A DNA stretch of 64,000 nt from Monoplex corrugatus (lineage: Eukaryota > Mollusca > Gastropoda > Littorinimorpha > Ranellidae), in NCBI GenBank assembly GCA_030674185.1, contig CM060314.1, positions 20,694,587-20,758,586 of the forward strand, in the 5' to 3' direction. Shown here piece by piece: positions 25,076-35,624 of this stretch. The notes beneath the pieces were generated by a model that searched no databases, was not told the origin of the DNA, and saw only the letters and a program-made list of their open reading frames with translations. Numbering within the stretch: the stretch's first letter is position 1; every line of letters starts with the position of its first letter. The translations under genes were made by a program, and so were the position numbers.

Positions 25076-25269
25076 TGAACTTATGTTGACCTGGGAGAGT
25101 TGAAACTTTTTCACTCTTTACCCACCAGGCATTACTCAAGCAGGATCAAACTCAAACTCACTGATGTGAAGTCTGATGTCCTAACCATGTGACTGTCTTG
25201 CCCATCTTGTTACTGCTAATAGACTGTGTATCTCAGTAAGCCGTGCTGATGAACTCGATGAGATGTCAG

Positions 25270-25591
25270 TAAAAAGGGCAGACACTGAAGGATCAGTGTA
25301 GTGTATGGTACTTATCCCTCACCCTTTAAAGGAGACAGAGGCTGAAGGACAAGTGTAGAGTATGTAATGCTTATCTCTTGCTCTTTAAAAGTGGCATATA
25401 CTATGAAGGATCACTATAGAGTGTACAGTGCTTATATCTTGTTCTTTAAAAGGGACAGATACTGAAGGATCAGTGTAGAGTGCTTATCTCTCTTTCTTTA
25501 AAAGGGGCTCAGATTGAAGGATCAGTGTCGAGTGTATTATGCTTACCCCTCCCCCCCTTTTGAAAGGGTCTGAAGCAGTGTAGAGTGTTTT
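25270..25591 (+). repeat. About 60-bp tandem array, five units
   Basis: Unit: 'GAAGGATCAGTGTAGAGTG', then 'TGCTTATCTCTT', then 'CTTTAAAAGGG' and 'ACAGATACT'. It resumes for one unit at 26057-26105 after SINE D (25592-26056), so the SINE landed inside the array. Confidence 0.8.
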
Positions 25592-26056
25592 CTTTTATTT
25601 TTATTTTTTTAGGATCATTGCAACCCGGGAGGTTACCTTTGTGCTCAATTTTTTTGTTATGTTTGTTGTTGTTTTTTTGTCCCATTTTCTGTGCCACCTT
25701 AATGGCCACTGAAGCTGGAACTGTTTTTGCAATGCAATGTTGAGGATGATAATCATGATGCTATAGAGTTCCATGTAGGATTGAGACTGCGCGACAGGGC
25801 TGTACTCTACGCTTACTATCATGATATATCCTAGCATCAACCAGGCCTGAGAGATAGAGACACCTGTGGTGCTGGTGGATGAGACTCGACTGTGTGGTCC
25901 CAGCCATCCGAATGAGCCCATGGCACACCCAACTCTGGGTAGGAGTCGATTAGAGCCGAAAAATCCCACAATGATTTTTGAAGGGACTGATGGGGATTCG
26001 AACCCACAACTTCCAGTCAGTAGTCCGTTGCACTAACCACAACACCACGGCAACTG
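25592..26056 (-). mobile_element. tRNA-derived SINE family D
   Basis: Minus-strand head at 26050-25985 reads 'CCGTGGTGTTGTGGTTAGTG' then 'GTGGGTTCGAATCCCC', a clear tRNA A-box/B-box pair for Pol III. The body follows to an A/T-rich end near 25600. It is flanked by 'AGTGTAGAGTG' and 'AGCGTAGAGTG', a possible target duplication, although the host array itself contains this string. Confidence 0.75.
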
Positions 26057-26204
26057 GTCCAGCGTAGAGTGCTTATCTCCCACTTTTAAAGGGTCTGAAT
26101 CTGGGAACTGTACCTGAAACCCAGCCCAGCATGCAGTTCTGTAATCTCCCAAGATGGATGGATGCTGTTTGATTTCGTTGATGATGTTTGGAAATAATGA
26201 TTTG

Positions 26205-26302
26205 TCTTCTCTTGTCATTTCTTGTCTTGTCTCGACTTGCCCAGTCCTGTATTGTCTTGTCTTGCCTCATCTTGCCTTGTCTTGTCTTGTCTTGTCTTGT
26301 GT
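26205..26302. repeat. (CTTGT)n pentanucleotide repeat
   Basis: About 20 interrupted CTTGT/CTTGC units. Confidence 0.9.
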
Positions 26303-26312
26303 GCCAGTAATG

Positions 26313-26560
26313 AGGCCTGGTTGTGTAGAGGTAGAGCTCCCACTTTCCAATCTGACTCCTCAGCATTGGCTTGGAAAGAGAACTTCATACATGCAACGTC
26401 CGGTCCAACCAATGGATACCTAACTCTGTTCAGGGTTGGGAAGAGTGAAGTAGCCAGAGAAAGGGAAAGGGCAATGAGCACTCTCATAATGCTGGCCCAG
26501 AAATGGAGGACTCCACCACCTCTGGCACACTTATTATCTTTTCCGAATATTTCAGGTGCT
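26313..26560 (+). mobile_element. tRNA-derived SINE family B, copy 1
   Basis: Starts 'GAGGCCTGGTTGTGTAGAGG', a tRNA-like A box, followed by 'TAGAGCTCCCACTTTCCAAT' and 'CTCTGTTCAGGGTTGGGAAG', ending with 'CTCTCATAATGCTGGCCCAG'. Collinear with 28465-28860 and 31672-31910. Confidence 0.7.
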
Positions 26561-26629
26561 AGAGCCACATCTATAGAGACTGTGCTTGTCATGATTGAGT
26601 GGTGTTAACATGTTGGATACTTTTACCTT

Positions 26630-27200
26630 GTCCATCATCATCATCATATGCCCTGCCGCATGGCGTTGGCGATCATGACCCTCCATACGAATCTAGCCTT
26701 CGTCGCTGCAAGTACGTCTCCCACCCTCGCTGTCTTCATCCACTGCGCAAGTCCGTCCAATATTTTCTCCCTGCATCTACCTGGTGCTCTTTTTCCCTCC
26801 AGCTTTCTTGTTGTGACCGGTGCTCTAATTTGTATTGCCTCATAAAATGTCCTATAAATGTTGCTTGTCTTTTCCTAATCTTCTTCATTAATGTCCTTTT
26901 TGTGTCTGCCTCCCTCACAACTGTTTTGTTTGTTTGTTGTTTTTCAGTCCATTGAACTCTTGATACTCTTCTTAGAAGCCACATTTCAGCTGCCTCAGTC
27001 TTGTTCTGACTTTGTGTGTTGACTCTCCATGCTTGACATCCGTACAACGATATCGGTTCTATATGACATTGAAGAACTCTCTTCTTAATGTTAATTGATA
27101 GGCATTTGTTGGTAAGAACGCTTTTCATTTTCTTGTCCATAGATACAGTCGATTCTGTTTTGTGTGCTAGTTCTGTGTTTTGTTTTCCATACTTCACTAT
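26630..27200 (-). pseudogene. LINE 3' end (RT C-terminus), (ATG)n tail
   Basis: The minus-strand frame 27197-26736 reads 'VLTNKCLSINIKKRVLQCHI', 'EPISLYGCQAWRVNTQSQNK', 'MWLLRRVSRVQWTEKQ' and 'KIRKRQATFIGHFMR', the conserved C-terminal region of RTE/CFDP2-like LINEs. 5'-truncated. The end at 26635-26650 is CAT repeats on the plus strand, i.e. an (ATG)n tail. Same family as 1-690 and 37449-37580. Confidence 0.88.
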
Positions 27201-27244
27201 AACAGTTTTTGGGATCTACTCCTGAAAATTAATGATGACCATGA

Positions 27245-27542
27245 TGGTAGTCATATGCCTTACATTGATACAAAATAGAGATCTCATTCATATGTTGATA
27301 TTTTCATGTGAAATCTCTAGTCATCATTGATATTTCAATGTGAAATTTCAGTCTTCATATTTTCATTGAAATCTCAATTTTGTGTTGGTATTGTCATGTG
27401 AAGTCTCAATCATACAGTGATATATCTGCATGTGGAATCTCAGTCATGCATTGATATTTTAATGTGACATCTCAGTAATTCAGTCATATTTTCCTGTGAA
27501 ACCTCAGTAATCAAATGATATTTTCATGTGAAATCTTAATTA
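27245..27542. repeat. About 35-40 bp tandem minisatellite, 8-9 units
   Basis: Unit: 'TTGATATTTTCATGTGAAAT' then 'CTCAGTCAT'. Units are diverged. Confidence 0.85.
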
Positions 27543-28464
27543 AGATCACTGGAGCAGTGCAATTTGTGTAGAGTGTGTTCCATATCACTCTCAAAGTTCT
27601 TTCTAGGTAGCTTTTCTTTTGGTTTTTTGTTGTAGTTCTGTTTTGGTTTTTCTTTTTTGGGTTTTTGTTTTGTTTTGTTAGTTGTGTGGATATGTGTAGG
27701 GGCATGAGCTGGATCTGTTGTTGGTTTTGTTTGTTTGTTTGCACTCTGAGTAGAAGGCAAAGAAAAACTAGTATCCAGTACTTCAGATGTAATTAACACA
27801 TTGTGATTTGTTAATTAATTCTCTTGTACCTGTCCAAACAAAGAAAAAGAGAAAAACAGGATGAAAGAAAGAAGGAAATTTACCCCCTTTAATCATGAAA
27901 TGATATCCTCTTGAACAATTGTGGTCAAGACCCATGATAGACTTTTGTACAAAATAGCATGTTCATTTTTGTGAATTATTTGAAATAGTAGAGTATGTTT
28001 TTAGTCCCTGTTTTGGTATTTAATTTATAATATGTGTATATATTATATATCTGTGTGTGTATGTGAGTAAAAATAATGTTTGTTTTTTTTCTATTATTTG
28101 AAATAATAGTGGGTTTTTTTTAGCCCCTGTGTTTGTTTTCAAATATATATATATATATATTTGTATGTATATGTATATATGTATATGTATATATATGATT
28201 ATGTATACTATACATCTATGTATGTGTGTAAATATGTGTGTGCATTATATATATCATAGATCTGTATATGTATGCTTATGTGTAAATATGTGTGTACCTG
28301 AATAAAACTATCGAAAAAGAAAGTCCCACACCTTTTTTTTTTTCTTAACTGTTTTTACCACACTTATTTAAAACCAAATATCAGCGAACATTGTTATGTT
28401 ATAAAACAGCCTTCTGAGCCCAATATTTTTTCAATAGATTTGTTTTAACATGTATGCACTATGA
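27543..28464. other. AT-rich DNA with TA/GT microsatellites, no gene seen
   Basis: Poly-T stretches and (TATG)n tracts (28020-28270). No coding segment supported. Confidence 0.5.
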
Positions 28465-28860
28465 CTGAGGAGGCCTGTTTGATGAAGCAGTATAGCTCCC
28501 ACTTCCAATCTGACTGCACAAGTTCGAGCCTAGCTCAGGAAACTCGTGCGTGCAGTCCTCAGTCCACCCAACCGTGAATGGGTACCTGACCTTGTTCAGG
28601 GATAGGAAAGTTAAAGTATATTGAGGGCGAGGAGGTGGGTGTCACCCTCATAATGCTGGCCACGAGAAAAGTTAAGATCTCTTCTACCTCATTCCTCGAC
28701 GACCTCCATGTTAAAAGACCCTTACATTTACCGCTATATGATAACACTACGGGTGCATGTATACATGAAAAAGGATGGTAGCACTGTACTGCAGCTACAT
28801 GCTTCCCCCAGAGAGAGCAACCGATAATTCACATGGAAAAGTTATGTTGTGACAGAAAAC
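28465..28860 (+). mobile_element. tRNA-derived SINE family B, copy 2 (longest)
   Basis: The head, 'TAGCTCCCACTTCCAATCTG' and 'AGTTCGAGCCT', is B-box-like. The body has 'GACCTTGTTCAGGGATAGG' and 'CCCTCATAATGCTGGCCA'. The 3' domain (28757-28860) has 'GAGAGAGCAACCGATAATTC' and a 'TTGTGACAGAAAACAATG' tail. A related 3' domain is present at 31493-31590 behind SINE C, so the two families may share their 3' end. Confidence 0.7.
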
Positions 28861-28912
28861 AATGACAACAGCGACAAACAAAACATGAAAAAGTAAACAT
28901 ATAAAAAAAGTT

Positions 28913-30530
28913 AGGTTTGCAACTATTTCAGTGCTAAATGCCATAACAAAAGATTATAAACGCCATATAAGAAACATTAGTTTTCAACTGTTTCAGTACT
29001 ATATGCCATATCAAAAGATTATAAATACCACATAAGAAAGGTTGTTTTGAACTGTTTCAGTACTAAGTGCCATAACGAAAGATGTATAAACGCTGTATAA
29101 GAAAGGCTAATTTGCAACTGTTTCAGTACTAAATGCCATAAAAAAAGATGTATAAACACCATATAAGAAAGGCTAGTTTGCAACTATTTCAGTACTAAGT
29201 GCCATAAAAAAAAAGATGTATAAACACCATAATTATAAGAAAGGCTAGTTTGCAACTGTTTCAGTACTAAATGCCATAACGAAAGATGTATAAATGTCAT
29301 ATAAGAAATGCTAGTTTTGCAACTATTTCAGTACTAAATGCCATAACGAAAGATGTATAAATGTCATATAAGAAATGCTAGTTTTGCAACTATTTCAGTA
29401 CTAAATGCCATAACAGAAAATGTATAAATGTCATATAAGAAATGCTAGTTTGCAACTATTTCAGTACTAAATGCCATAACAGAAAATGTATAAATGTCAT
29501 ATAAGAAATGCTAGTTTGCAACTATTTCAGTACTAAATGCCATAACAGAAAATGTATAAATGCCATATAAGAAATGCTAGTTTGCAACTATTTCAGTACT
29601 AAATGCCATAACAGAAAATGTATAAATGTCATATAAGAAATGCTAGTTTGCAACTATTTCAGTACTAAATGCCATAACAGAAAATGTATAAATGTCATAT
29701 AAGAAATGCTAGTTTGCAACTATTTCAGTACTAAATGCCATAACAGAAAATGTATAAATGTCATATAAGAAATGCTAGTTTGCAACTATTTCAGTACTAA
29801 ATGCCATAACAGAAAATGTATAAATGTCATATAAGAAATGCTAGTTTGCAACTATTTCAGTACTAAATGCCATAACAGAAAATGTATAAATGTCATATAA
29901 GAAATGCTAGTTTGCAACTATTTCAGTACTAAATGCCATAACAGAAAATGTATAAATGTCATATAAGAAATGCTAGTTTGCAACTATTTCAGTACTAAAT
30001 GCCATAACAGAAAATGTATAAATGTCATATAAGAAATGCTAGTTTGCAACTATTTCAGTACTAAATGCCATAACAGAAAATGTATAAATGCCATATAAGA
30101 AATGCTAGTTTGCAACTATTTCAGTACTAAATGCCATAACAGAAAATGTATAAATGTCATATAAGAAATGCTAGTTTGCAACTATTTCAGTACTAAATGC
30201 CATAACAGAAAATGTATAAATGTCATATAAGAAATGCTAGTTTGCAACTATTTCAGTACTAAATGCCATAACAGAAAATGTATAAATGTCATATAAGAAA
30301 TGCTAGTTTGCAACTATTTCAGTACTAAATGCCATAACAGAAAATGTATAAATGTCATATAAGAAATGCTAGTTTGCAACTATTTCAGTACTAAATGCCA
30401 TAACAGAAAATGTATAAATGTCATATAAGAAATGCTAGTTTGCAACTATTTCAGTACTAAATGCCATAACAGAAAATGTATAAATGTCATATAAGAAATG
30501 CTAGTTTGCAACTATTTCATTACTAAGTGC
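28913..30530 (+). repeat. 66-bp satellite/minisatellite array, about 24 units
   Basis: Unit: 'GCTAGTTTGCAACTATTTCA', 'GTACTAAATGCCATAACAGA', 'AAATGTATAAATGTCATATA', then 'AGAAAT'. The left third (28913-29400) is diverged, with unit-length variation. The right two thirds (from about 29405) are nearly identical. The 'GTCATA' to 'GCCATA' variant occurs at 29561 and 30089, exactly 528 bp (8 units) apart. It has no long open frame. Confidence 0.95.
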
Positions 30531-30545
30531 TGTATAACAAAGGAT

Positions 30546-31264
30546 GTTTGCTAATGGTTCGATCCCAAATACTATATCTTTAAGAAAGGATGATCACTGT
30601 GATGCAATACTGAATACCATTTGTATGCATTGTACACTAATCTTGTTGCGTGAATGTGTTTCTGTCTTCATGAATTTACTCACAAAAAGAGGCTTTTTGA
30701 TTTTGTATCAGAAATACTAGAAGTAAAAGGACTACTGCATTTCGTCATTCTGTATTTATTAAATCTCCTCTCCATTTTTTTGTTGCCTTTATTTTAAGGA
30801 AAAAGAGTGTTTCATATTAATCAAAGAGAATGTGTGTTTGTGACAAAAATGTGTAAACAAGGATTTATCAGCTTTTTATAGGTGGGATCTTTACCTCAAT
30901 TGTGTCAAAGATATAGACTGTTGAGAAATTGTGAAATCCTCAAAGGTCAAGGTCACATGATATAAGAGTGTCCAAAATCAGCACTTTTTGAGGAAAATGT
31001 GTGAACAACATTTTTCTCAGGAACTTGTGACAATATCTAAAGCCTGTTTTCACTGTTGGTGACAGTCTACCATAGTCCTGGAAGCAGTGACCTTACAAAC
31101 TTCAAAAAGCAGAATTTTTTCTGTAAACGATAAAGGCAGATTGTTGGAATGGATTGATCATCTTGTTAGTTCAAAATATTGGACAAACATTGTATTGTAT
31201 TGTGCATGTGCACTGTTTGCGTCTGTGAATACTTGTCTTCATATATATCTTTCTTTTTTTTTCT
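30546..31264. other. No recognised feature
   Basis: Unique-looking AT-rich DNA to the right of the satellite; no gene or repeat supported. Confidence 0.4.
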
Positions 31265-31590
31265 ATTCCAATTTTTTTGAAGGGGACAAAAAACAAGGTG
31301 GACCCATGTGCCTTGTACGCTGCACATGCTAAAGATCCCATAGCAGTTGAAAATCATGAAAAGCAGGGCTTTTGCCCGGCTGCCCTGGTATAAAACATTG
31401 GAGAGAGAGATTGATTTCTCAGGTCCCTGGCCCCAAAGGCCAGTTAGCCTTCTTGCCTTTCTAAAGTCTTGGTTAAAAAAATAAAAAGAATTGGGTGGTG
31501 CTGCATTGCAGTGAACGTATTCTCAAAGTGGAGAGCAGCCCGATTTGCAAATAGTAAATCCACTGTGACAACAACAAAAAAAGAATATTA
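31265..31590 (+). mobile_element. SINE family C-like copy, 5'-truncated
   Basis: 'CATGTGCCTTGTACGCTGCA', 'GCTAAAGATCCCATAGCAGT' and 'TTTTGCCCGGCTGCCCTGGT' match the SINE C body on the minus strand at 9773-10097. It continues into the 'GTGGTGCTGCATTGCAGTG' ... 'GAGAGCAGCCCGATTT' 3' domain and an (AAC)n tail. No tRNA head is visible. Confidence 0.65.
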
Positions 31591-31671
31591 TTATGAGTAA
31601 CTGTTGTGGCTGAAGGGTGATGTTTCACTTAGGGCAAAGAGAAGGGCAAAGAGAATTGACAATGTAATTTG

Positions 31672-31910
31672 GAAGATACCTGGTTAGTGTAGAGATAGAG
31701 CTCCCAGTCTGATTGCATGAGTTCGAGTCTTGCTGGAGAACAAATTTGTGTGTGCAGCTGTCACACCACCCCAACTGAAAATGTTTCTCAAACCTGTTCA
31801 GGGTTTGAGAAGGTGAAGCAGCAAGGGAGAAATGGTCACCACTCTCATAATGCTGATTCAGACAAAAATGAGGTCTCTACCACATTACACCCCTACATTT
31901 TCAGGGTTAT
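31672..31910 (+). mobile_element. tRNA-derived SINE family B, copy 3
   Basis: 'CTGGTTAGTGTAGAGATAGA' (A box) and 'GAGTTCGAGTCTTGC' (B box), then 'CTGTTCAGGGTTTGAGAAGG' and 'CTCTCATAATGCTG'. Shorter than copy 2. Confidence 0.7.
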
Positions 31911-31984
31911 GAGAGTCTTTACTCAGTTCCATGTGGCAGGTGAATCCTTCGTTTTCTGTGCAAAATGTCATGAAATACATTTGT

Positions 31985-32170
31985 ATATGTATGTATGTTT
32001 GTGTGTGTGTATAATATATATATATATATGTATATATATATATTTACATATTTATATATATATATATATGTAATATATAGAGAGAGAGATCAGAATTTTT
32101 CAGAACTTAGAACGCTTTTAGTGTGAGAGAGAGAGGGGGGGGGGGGGAGAGGAGAGAGAGAGATCAGTAG
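31985..32170. repeat. (TATG)n, (TA)n, (GA)n and G-run microsatellites
   Basis: TA tracts at 32010-32075, GA tracts at 32079-32165 and a run of about 12 G at 32136. Confidence 0.9.
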
Positions 32171-32783
32171 ATAGATACGTTTATATGCATTTGATAAGGT
32201 TGTCATTAGGATTGAAAAATGTGAACTATACTCAGCATTCCAAATAAATTGTTGGTGAATGTGTGCAAGTGTTTTATTTGGAAAGGTACATGGGCGAAAA
32301 CTTGTTTGCTTCAGACTTTTTTCTTGTTAAAGTTTGCACATTGTTTCTTAGATATCCAAAACTGTTGTTGCCATTCCTTTTTTGTTAGATACATATCTTC
32401 AACATTTGCATGTGTTTATTTGTGTAGTTACATTCAGCAACCGTCGTTGCGTATTTATCGTTTAATAAACCTTGCCATGTGTGTGTTATATTTGTTTCTT
32501 ATATTTGAATATTTTCAACAGTCGTCATGTTTGTTTTCTTTTTTATTTGAAAACATTCAGCGATAGTTGTATTATGTTTGTTGTTTTTCGTTAATTTATA
32601 CATCAGTCATTGTTATTTGTTTATTGTTTAATAAATGTAGACTAGACTGCCATTGTTGTTGTTGTTTTATGAGCTCATATAATAGTCATTTTTTTCTTTG
32701 ATTGTTAAGAAATTTCTGCTATCACTATTGTCTTCTGTTGTTTTATGAATTAATACAATAATCATTCTGATTCTTTCAATTTT
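32171..32783. other. No recognised feature
   Basis: AT-rich with loosely repeated 'TTTGTTGTTTT' strings; no coding evidence. Confidence 0.4.
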
Positions 32784-33830
32784 AATTAAACATGTGTGAT
32801 CAACATTGTCTCGTTTATGCAGAACTGTGTGAGAAATTTCCGTCATCTCACGGAATCTTCACTGATGGATCAAAGTGCAGTGAAGGTGTTGCTGCCACTG
32901 CCCTCTGTTCCGCGATTCCCGATCGAGCATTTTCAAAACATATTCCGTCTGACTGTTCCGTTTATACTGCTGATCTGACTGCTCTGATTTTGGCACTAAA
33001 AATGGTGTCCAAATCCAAACATAAAGATTCGTTCATTTTTTCGGATTCCTTTCCGCTTGCAGGCAGTTGCTGGCCGAAACGTTAGTCGAACTGTTTTCTA
33101 CTCTTACAAATGGAGTTTACCAAATTGTTTCTGCCTGGCCATGTTGGTATTGGAGGCAATGAAAAGGCTGACTGCCTGGCCAAGAACGCCACAGGGGAAA
33201 AGATGACATACTTGATTCCTTACACAGAAGTAAAATCGAAAGTACACAGTTACGTGAAAATCTGTGGCAAGAGAATTGGAATGAACAGACACATAACAAA
33301 CTTTTCCAAATCCGCCCAAGCCTGAAAGAAATTCTCCCATCTGTTGAGGTGAACCGTAAGAAAGAGACAGTGTTATGTAGGTTACACACGGGTCACACAT
33401 CCTACACTCATTCATACCTTTCAAAAAATGAAGAAGCACCGTGGTGTATACCGTGTGACAAGCGTTGAGCATCAGACACCTCCTCCTTGATTGCTGGGAC
33501 TTGTACAATGTGAGTCAAAAGCATTAGACGGCTGACTCCTTAAAGAACCCCATCCGAGACATCCCTCCTGATGCAATTTTCAGTTTTTACAAGAGATCAA
33601 GAGATTTCACCTGACATGATTTTACGGCTGTTTTTTTTAAATTGCATTTTAAACTTGCAAGGTTAACGGTGAGCATGGTTTTTAACTGTTGTCTTTTATC
33701 TTAACCTTATCTTGTCGTTTTTGACATGGTGTTAATCTTGATATGGCTCTGGTAATCGGCTGGGCTATAAGCAATATGAACATGAACATGATCACCGTTG
33801 TCTTTTGTTGTTGTTTTATTAGCTCCAGCA
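32784..33830 (+). pseudogene. I/Jockey-like LINE 3' part with RNase H, broken
   Basis: Begins inside the RNase H domain: 'GIFTDGSKCSEGVAA' (first Asp), 'YTADLTALILALK' (the usual catalytic Glu of 'TAEL' is Asp here), 'FIFSDS' (third acidic site). A deletion and stop follow near 33085, then 'LPGHVGIGGNEKADCLAKNA' with the last active-site Asp. After another shift, 'KKETVLCRLHTGHTSYTHSY' and 'PWCIPCDKR' form the C-terminal HC-type region. The 3' UTR ends 'TCTTGATATGGCTCTG', 'ATCGGCTGGGCTATAAGCAA'. At least three frame disruptions. Confidence 0.85.
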
Positions 33831-33831
33831 A

Positions 33832-34178
<347 letters not shown>

Positions 34179-34180
<2 letters not shown>

Positions 34181-34660
34181 GGAGGAATGGAACAAGTAGA
34201 CAGACACAAACTTTTGCAAATCCGCCCAACCTTAAACAGGTTCTCTTATCTGTTCCCGGAAACCGCAGGAAAGAAACAGTGTTTTGTAGATTGCACATGA
34301 GTCACACATCCAGCGCTCATTCTTCCTTTTGAAAAAAATGAAGAAGTACTGTGGTGAATATCGTTTGACGAGCCACTGCGCATGGGACTCCTCTTTCTGG
34401 AATGCTGGGACTTGCACAATGTGAGACATAAGTACTACATGGCGGACTCCTTAAAGAACCTCTTCAGAGACATTCCTCCAGATGTAATTTTCAAGTTTTC
34501 AGAAGAGATCAATAGATTTCATTTGGTATGATTTTACGTATGAGAACGACTTTTTATATGCACTTTAAATTTGAAAGGATAATGGTGAGCTTGGGTTTTA
34601 ACTGTGGTCTTTTTACTTAAACTTGGGTGTTGCTTTGAATGTGGTGTTAACCCTTATATG
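34179..34660 (+). pseudogene. Second copy of the same LINE C-terminal region
   Basis: Aligns with 33265-33750: 'AAACTTTTGCAAATCCGCCC', 'GAAAGAAACAGTGTTTTGTA', 'GCTGGGACTTGCACAATGTG' and 'CTCCTTAAAGAACCTC'. It starts directly at the end of one (CT)n tract and runs into the next. Frameshifted. Confidence 0.85.
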
Positions 34661-34749
34661 TCTCTCTCTGTCTTTGTCTCTCTCTTTCTTGTCACTCTCT
34701 GTCTGTCTGTCTCTCTCTATCTTTCTCTCTGTCTCTCTCTCTCTATCTT

Positions 34750-34782
<33 letters not shown>

Positions 34783-34896
34783 CTCTTTCTATCTTTCTCT
34801 CTCTCTCTCTCTATCTTTCTCTCTGTCTCTCTCTCTCTCTCTATCTTTCTGTCTGTCTCTCTCTCTCTCTCTCTATCTTTCTCTCTGTCTCTCTCT

Positions 34897-34966
<70 letters not shown>
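34661..34966. repeat. (CT)n microsatellite block 2
   Basis: CT with regular CTATCTTT interruptions. Non-coding. Confidence 0.97.
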
Positions 34967-34969
<3 letters not shown>

Positions 34970-35119
34970 AGCAAAGAAGTTAGAGTTCACGTTTCTCAAA
35001 ACGGTTGTCAAGATACCGTTGATTTGCATCTTATTTCTGCTATAATGTGCAGGTTCATAGATTGGGCTCACCTGTCCAAAAGATTGATGCATTGTTGTCA
35101 TGCCTATATGTTCCATACT

Positions 35120-35123
<4 letters not shown>

Positions 35124-35200
<77 letters not shown>
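35124..35200. repeat. (CA)n microsatellite
   Basis: About 38 pure CA units. Confidence 0.98.
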
Positions 35201-35624
35201 AACGGCACATGTTCCAGAGCCCCAACATGGCTAGTTGGGGGTGCATGAGGTGGAAGGGACCTGACTATACTCAGGTCATCTGTTTGAACATGGGTCTCCT
35301 GTACCATGCTGTTTTAATTTCATTGATTCAGAGAAGGGTTAGATACTCACTTCAGCTGAGTGGTCGCACGAAGGGATGGTTGTCCACCATGGACATGAGG
35401 CAGATGTGGTGTTCGACAGAGCAGCTCTTTCCAGGGACAGCACTGTTCTCAACAGTTGGAGAGGTGGGGGTAAGGGCGATACAAGGAAGCCTTAAACAAA
35501 GCGTGTCTCATATATATACTTGGCAGATTGCCGCGTCTGGTCACGCCAATGTAGTGGTCGAAACAGTATATATCAAAAAACAAAGAGAACACCTCAGAAA
35601 AAATTGGTGTTAGGAATGTCCAAA
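35201..35624. other. Open stretch with no recognised gene
   Basis: A plus-strand frame of about 130 codons spans this interval, but no family motif, splice context or codon bias convinced me it is coding. It abuts R1 copy 5 and may be a 5' extension of that repeat. Confidence 0.35.

Noticed and set aside
25985..26052. tRNA gene on the minus strand (clear A and B boxes)
   Set aside because: The tRNA-like head leads straight into a SINE body and does not close into a full cloverleaf acceptor stem. Called as a SINE head.
28913..30530. Regular 66-bp periodicity resembling a CRISPR array
   Set aside because: Whole units are conserved with no variable spacers, the host is a eukaryote, and no cas-like gene is present. 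It is a minisatellite.
35209..35613. Hypothetical 134-codon gene
   Set aside because: No family motif, begins next to a (CA)n tract and runs into repeat R1; probably chance or part of the repeat.
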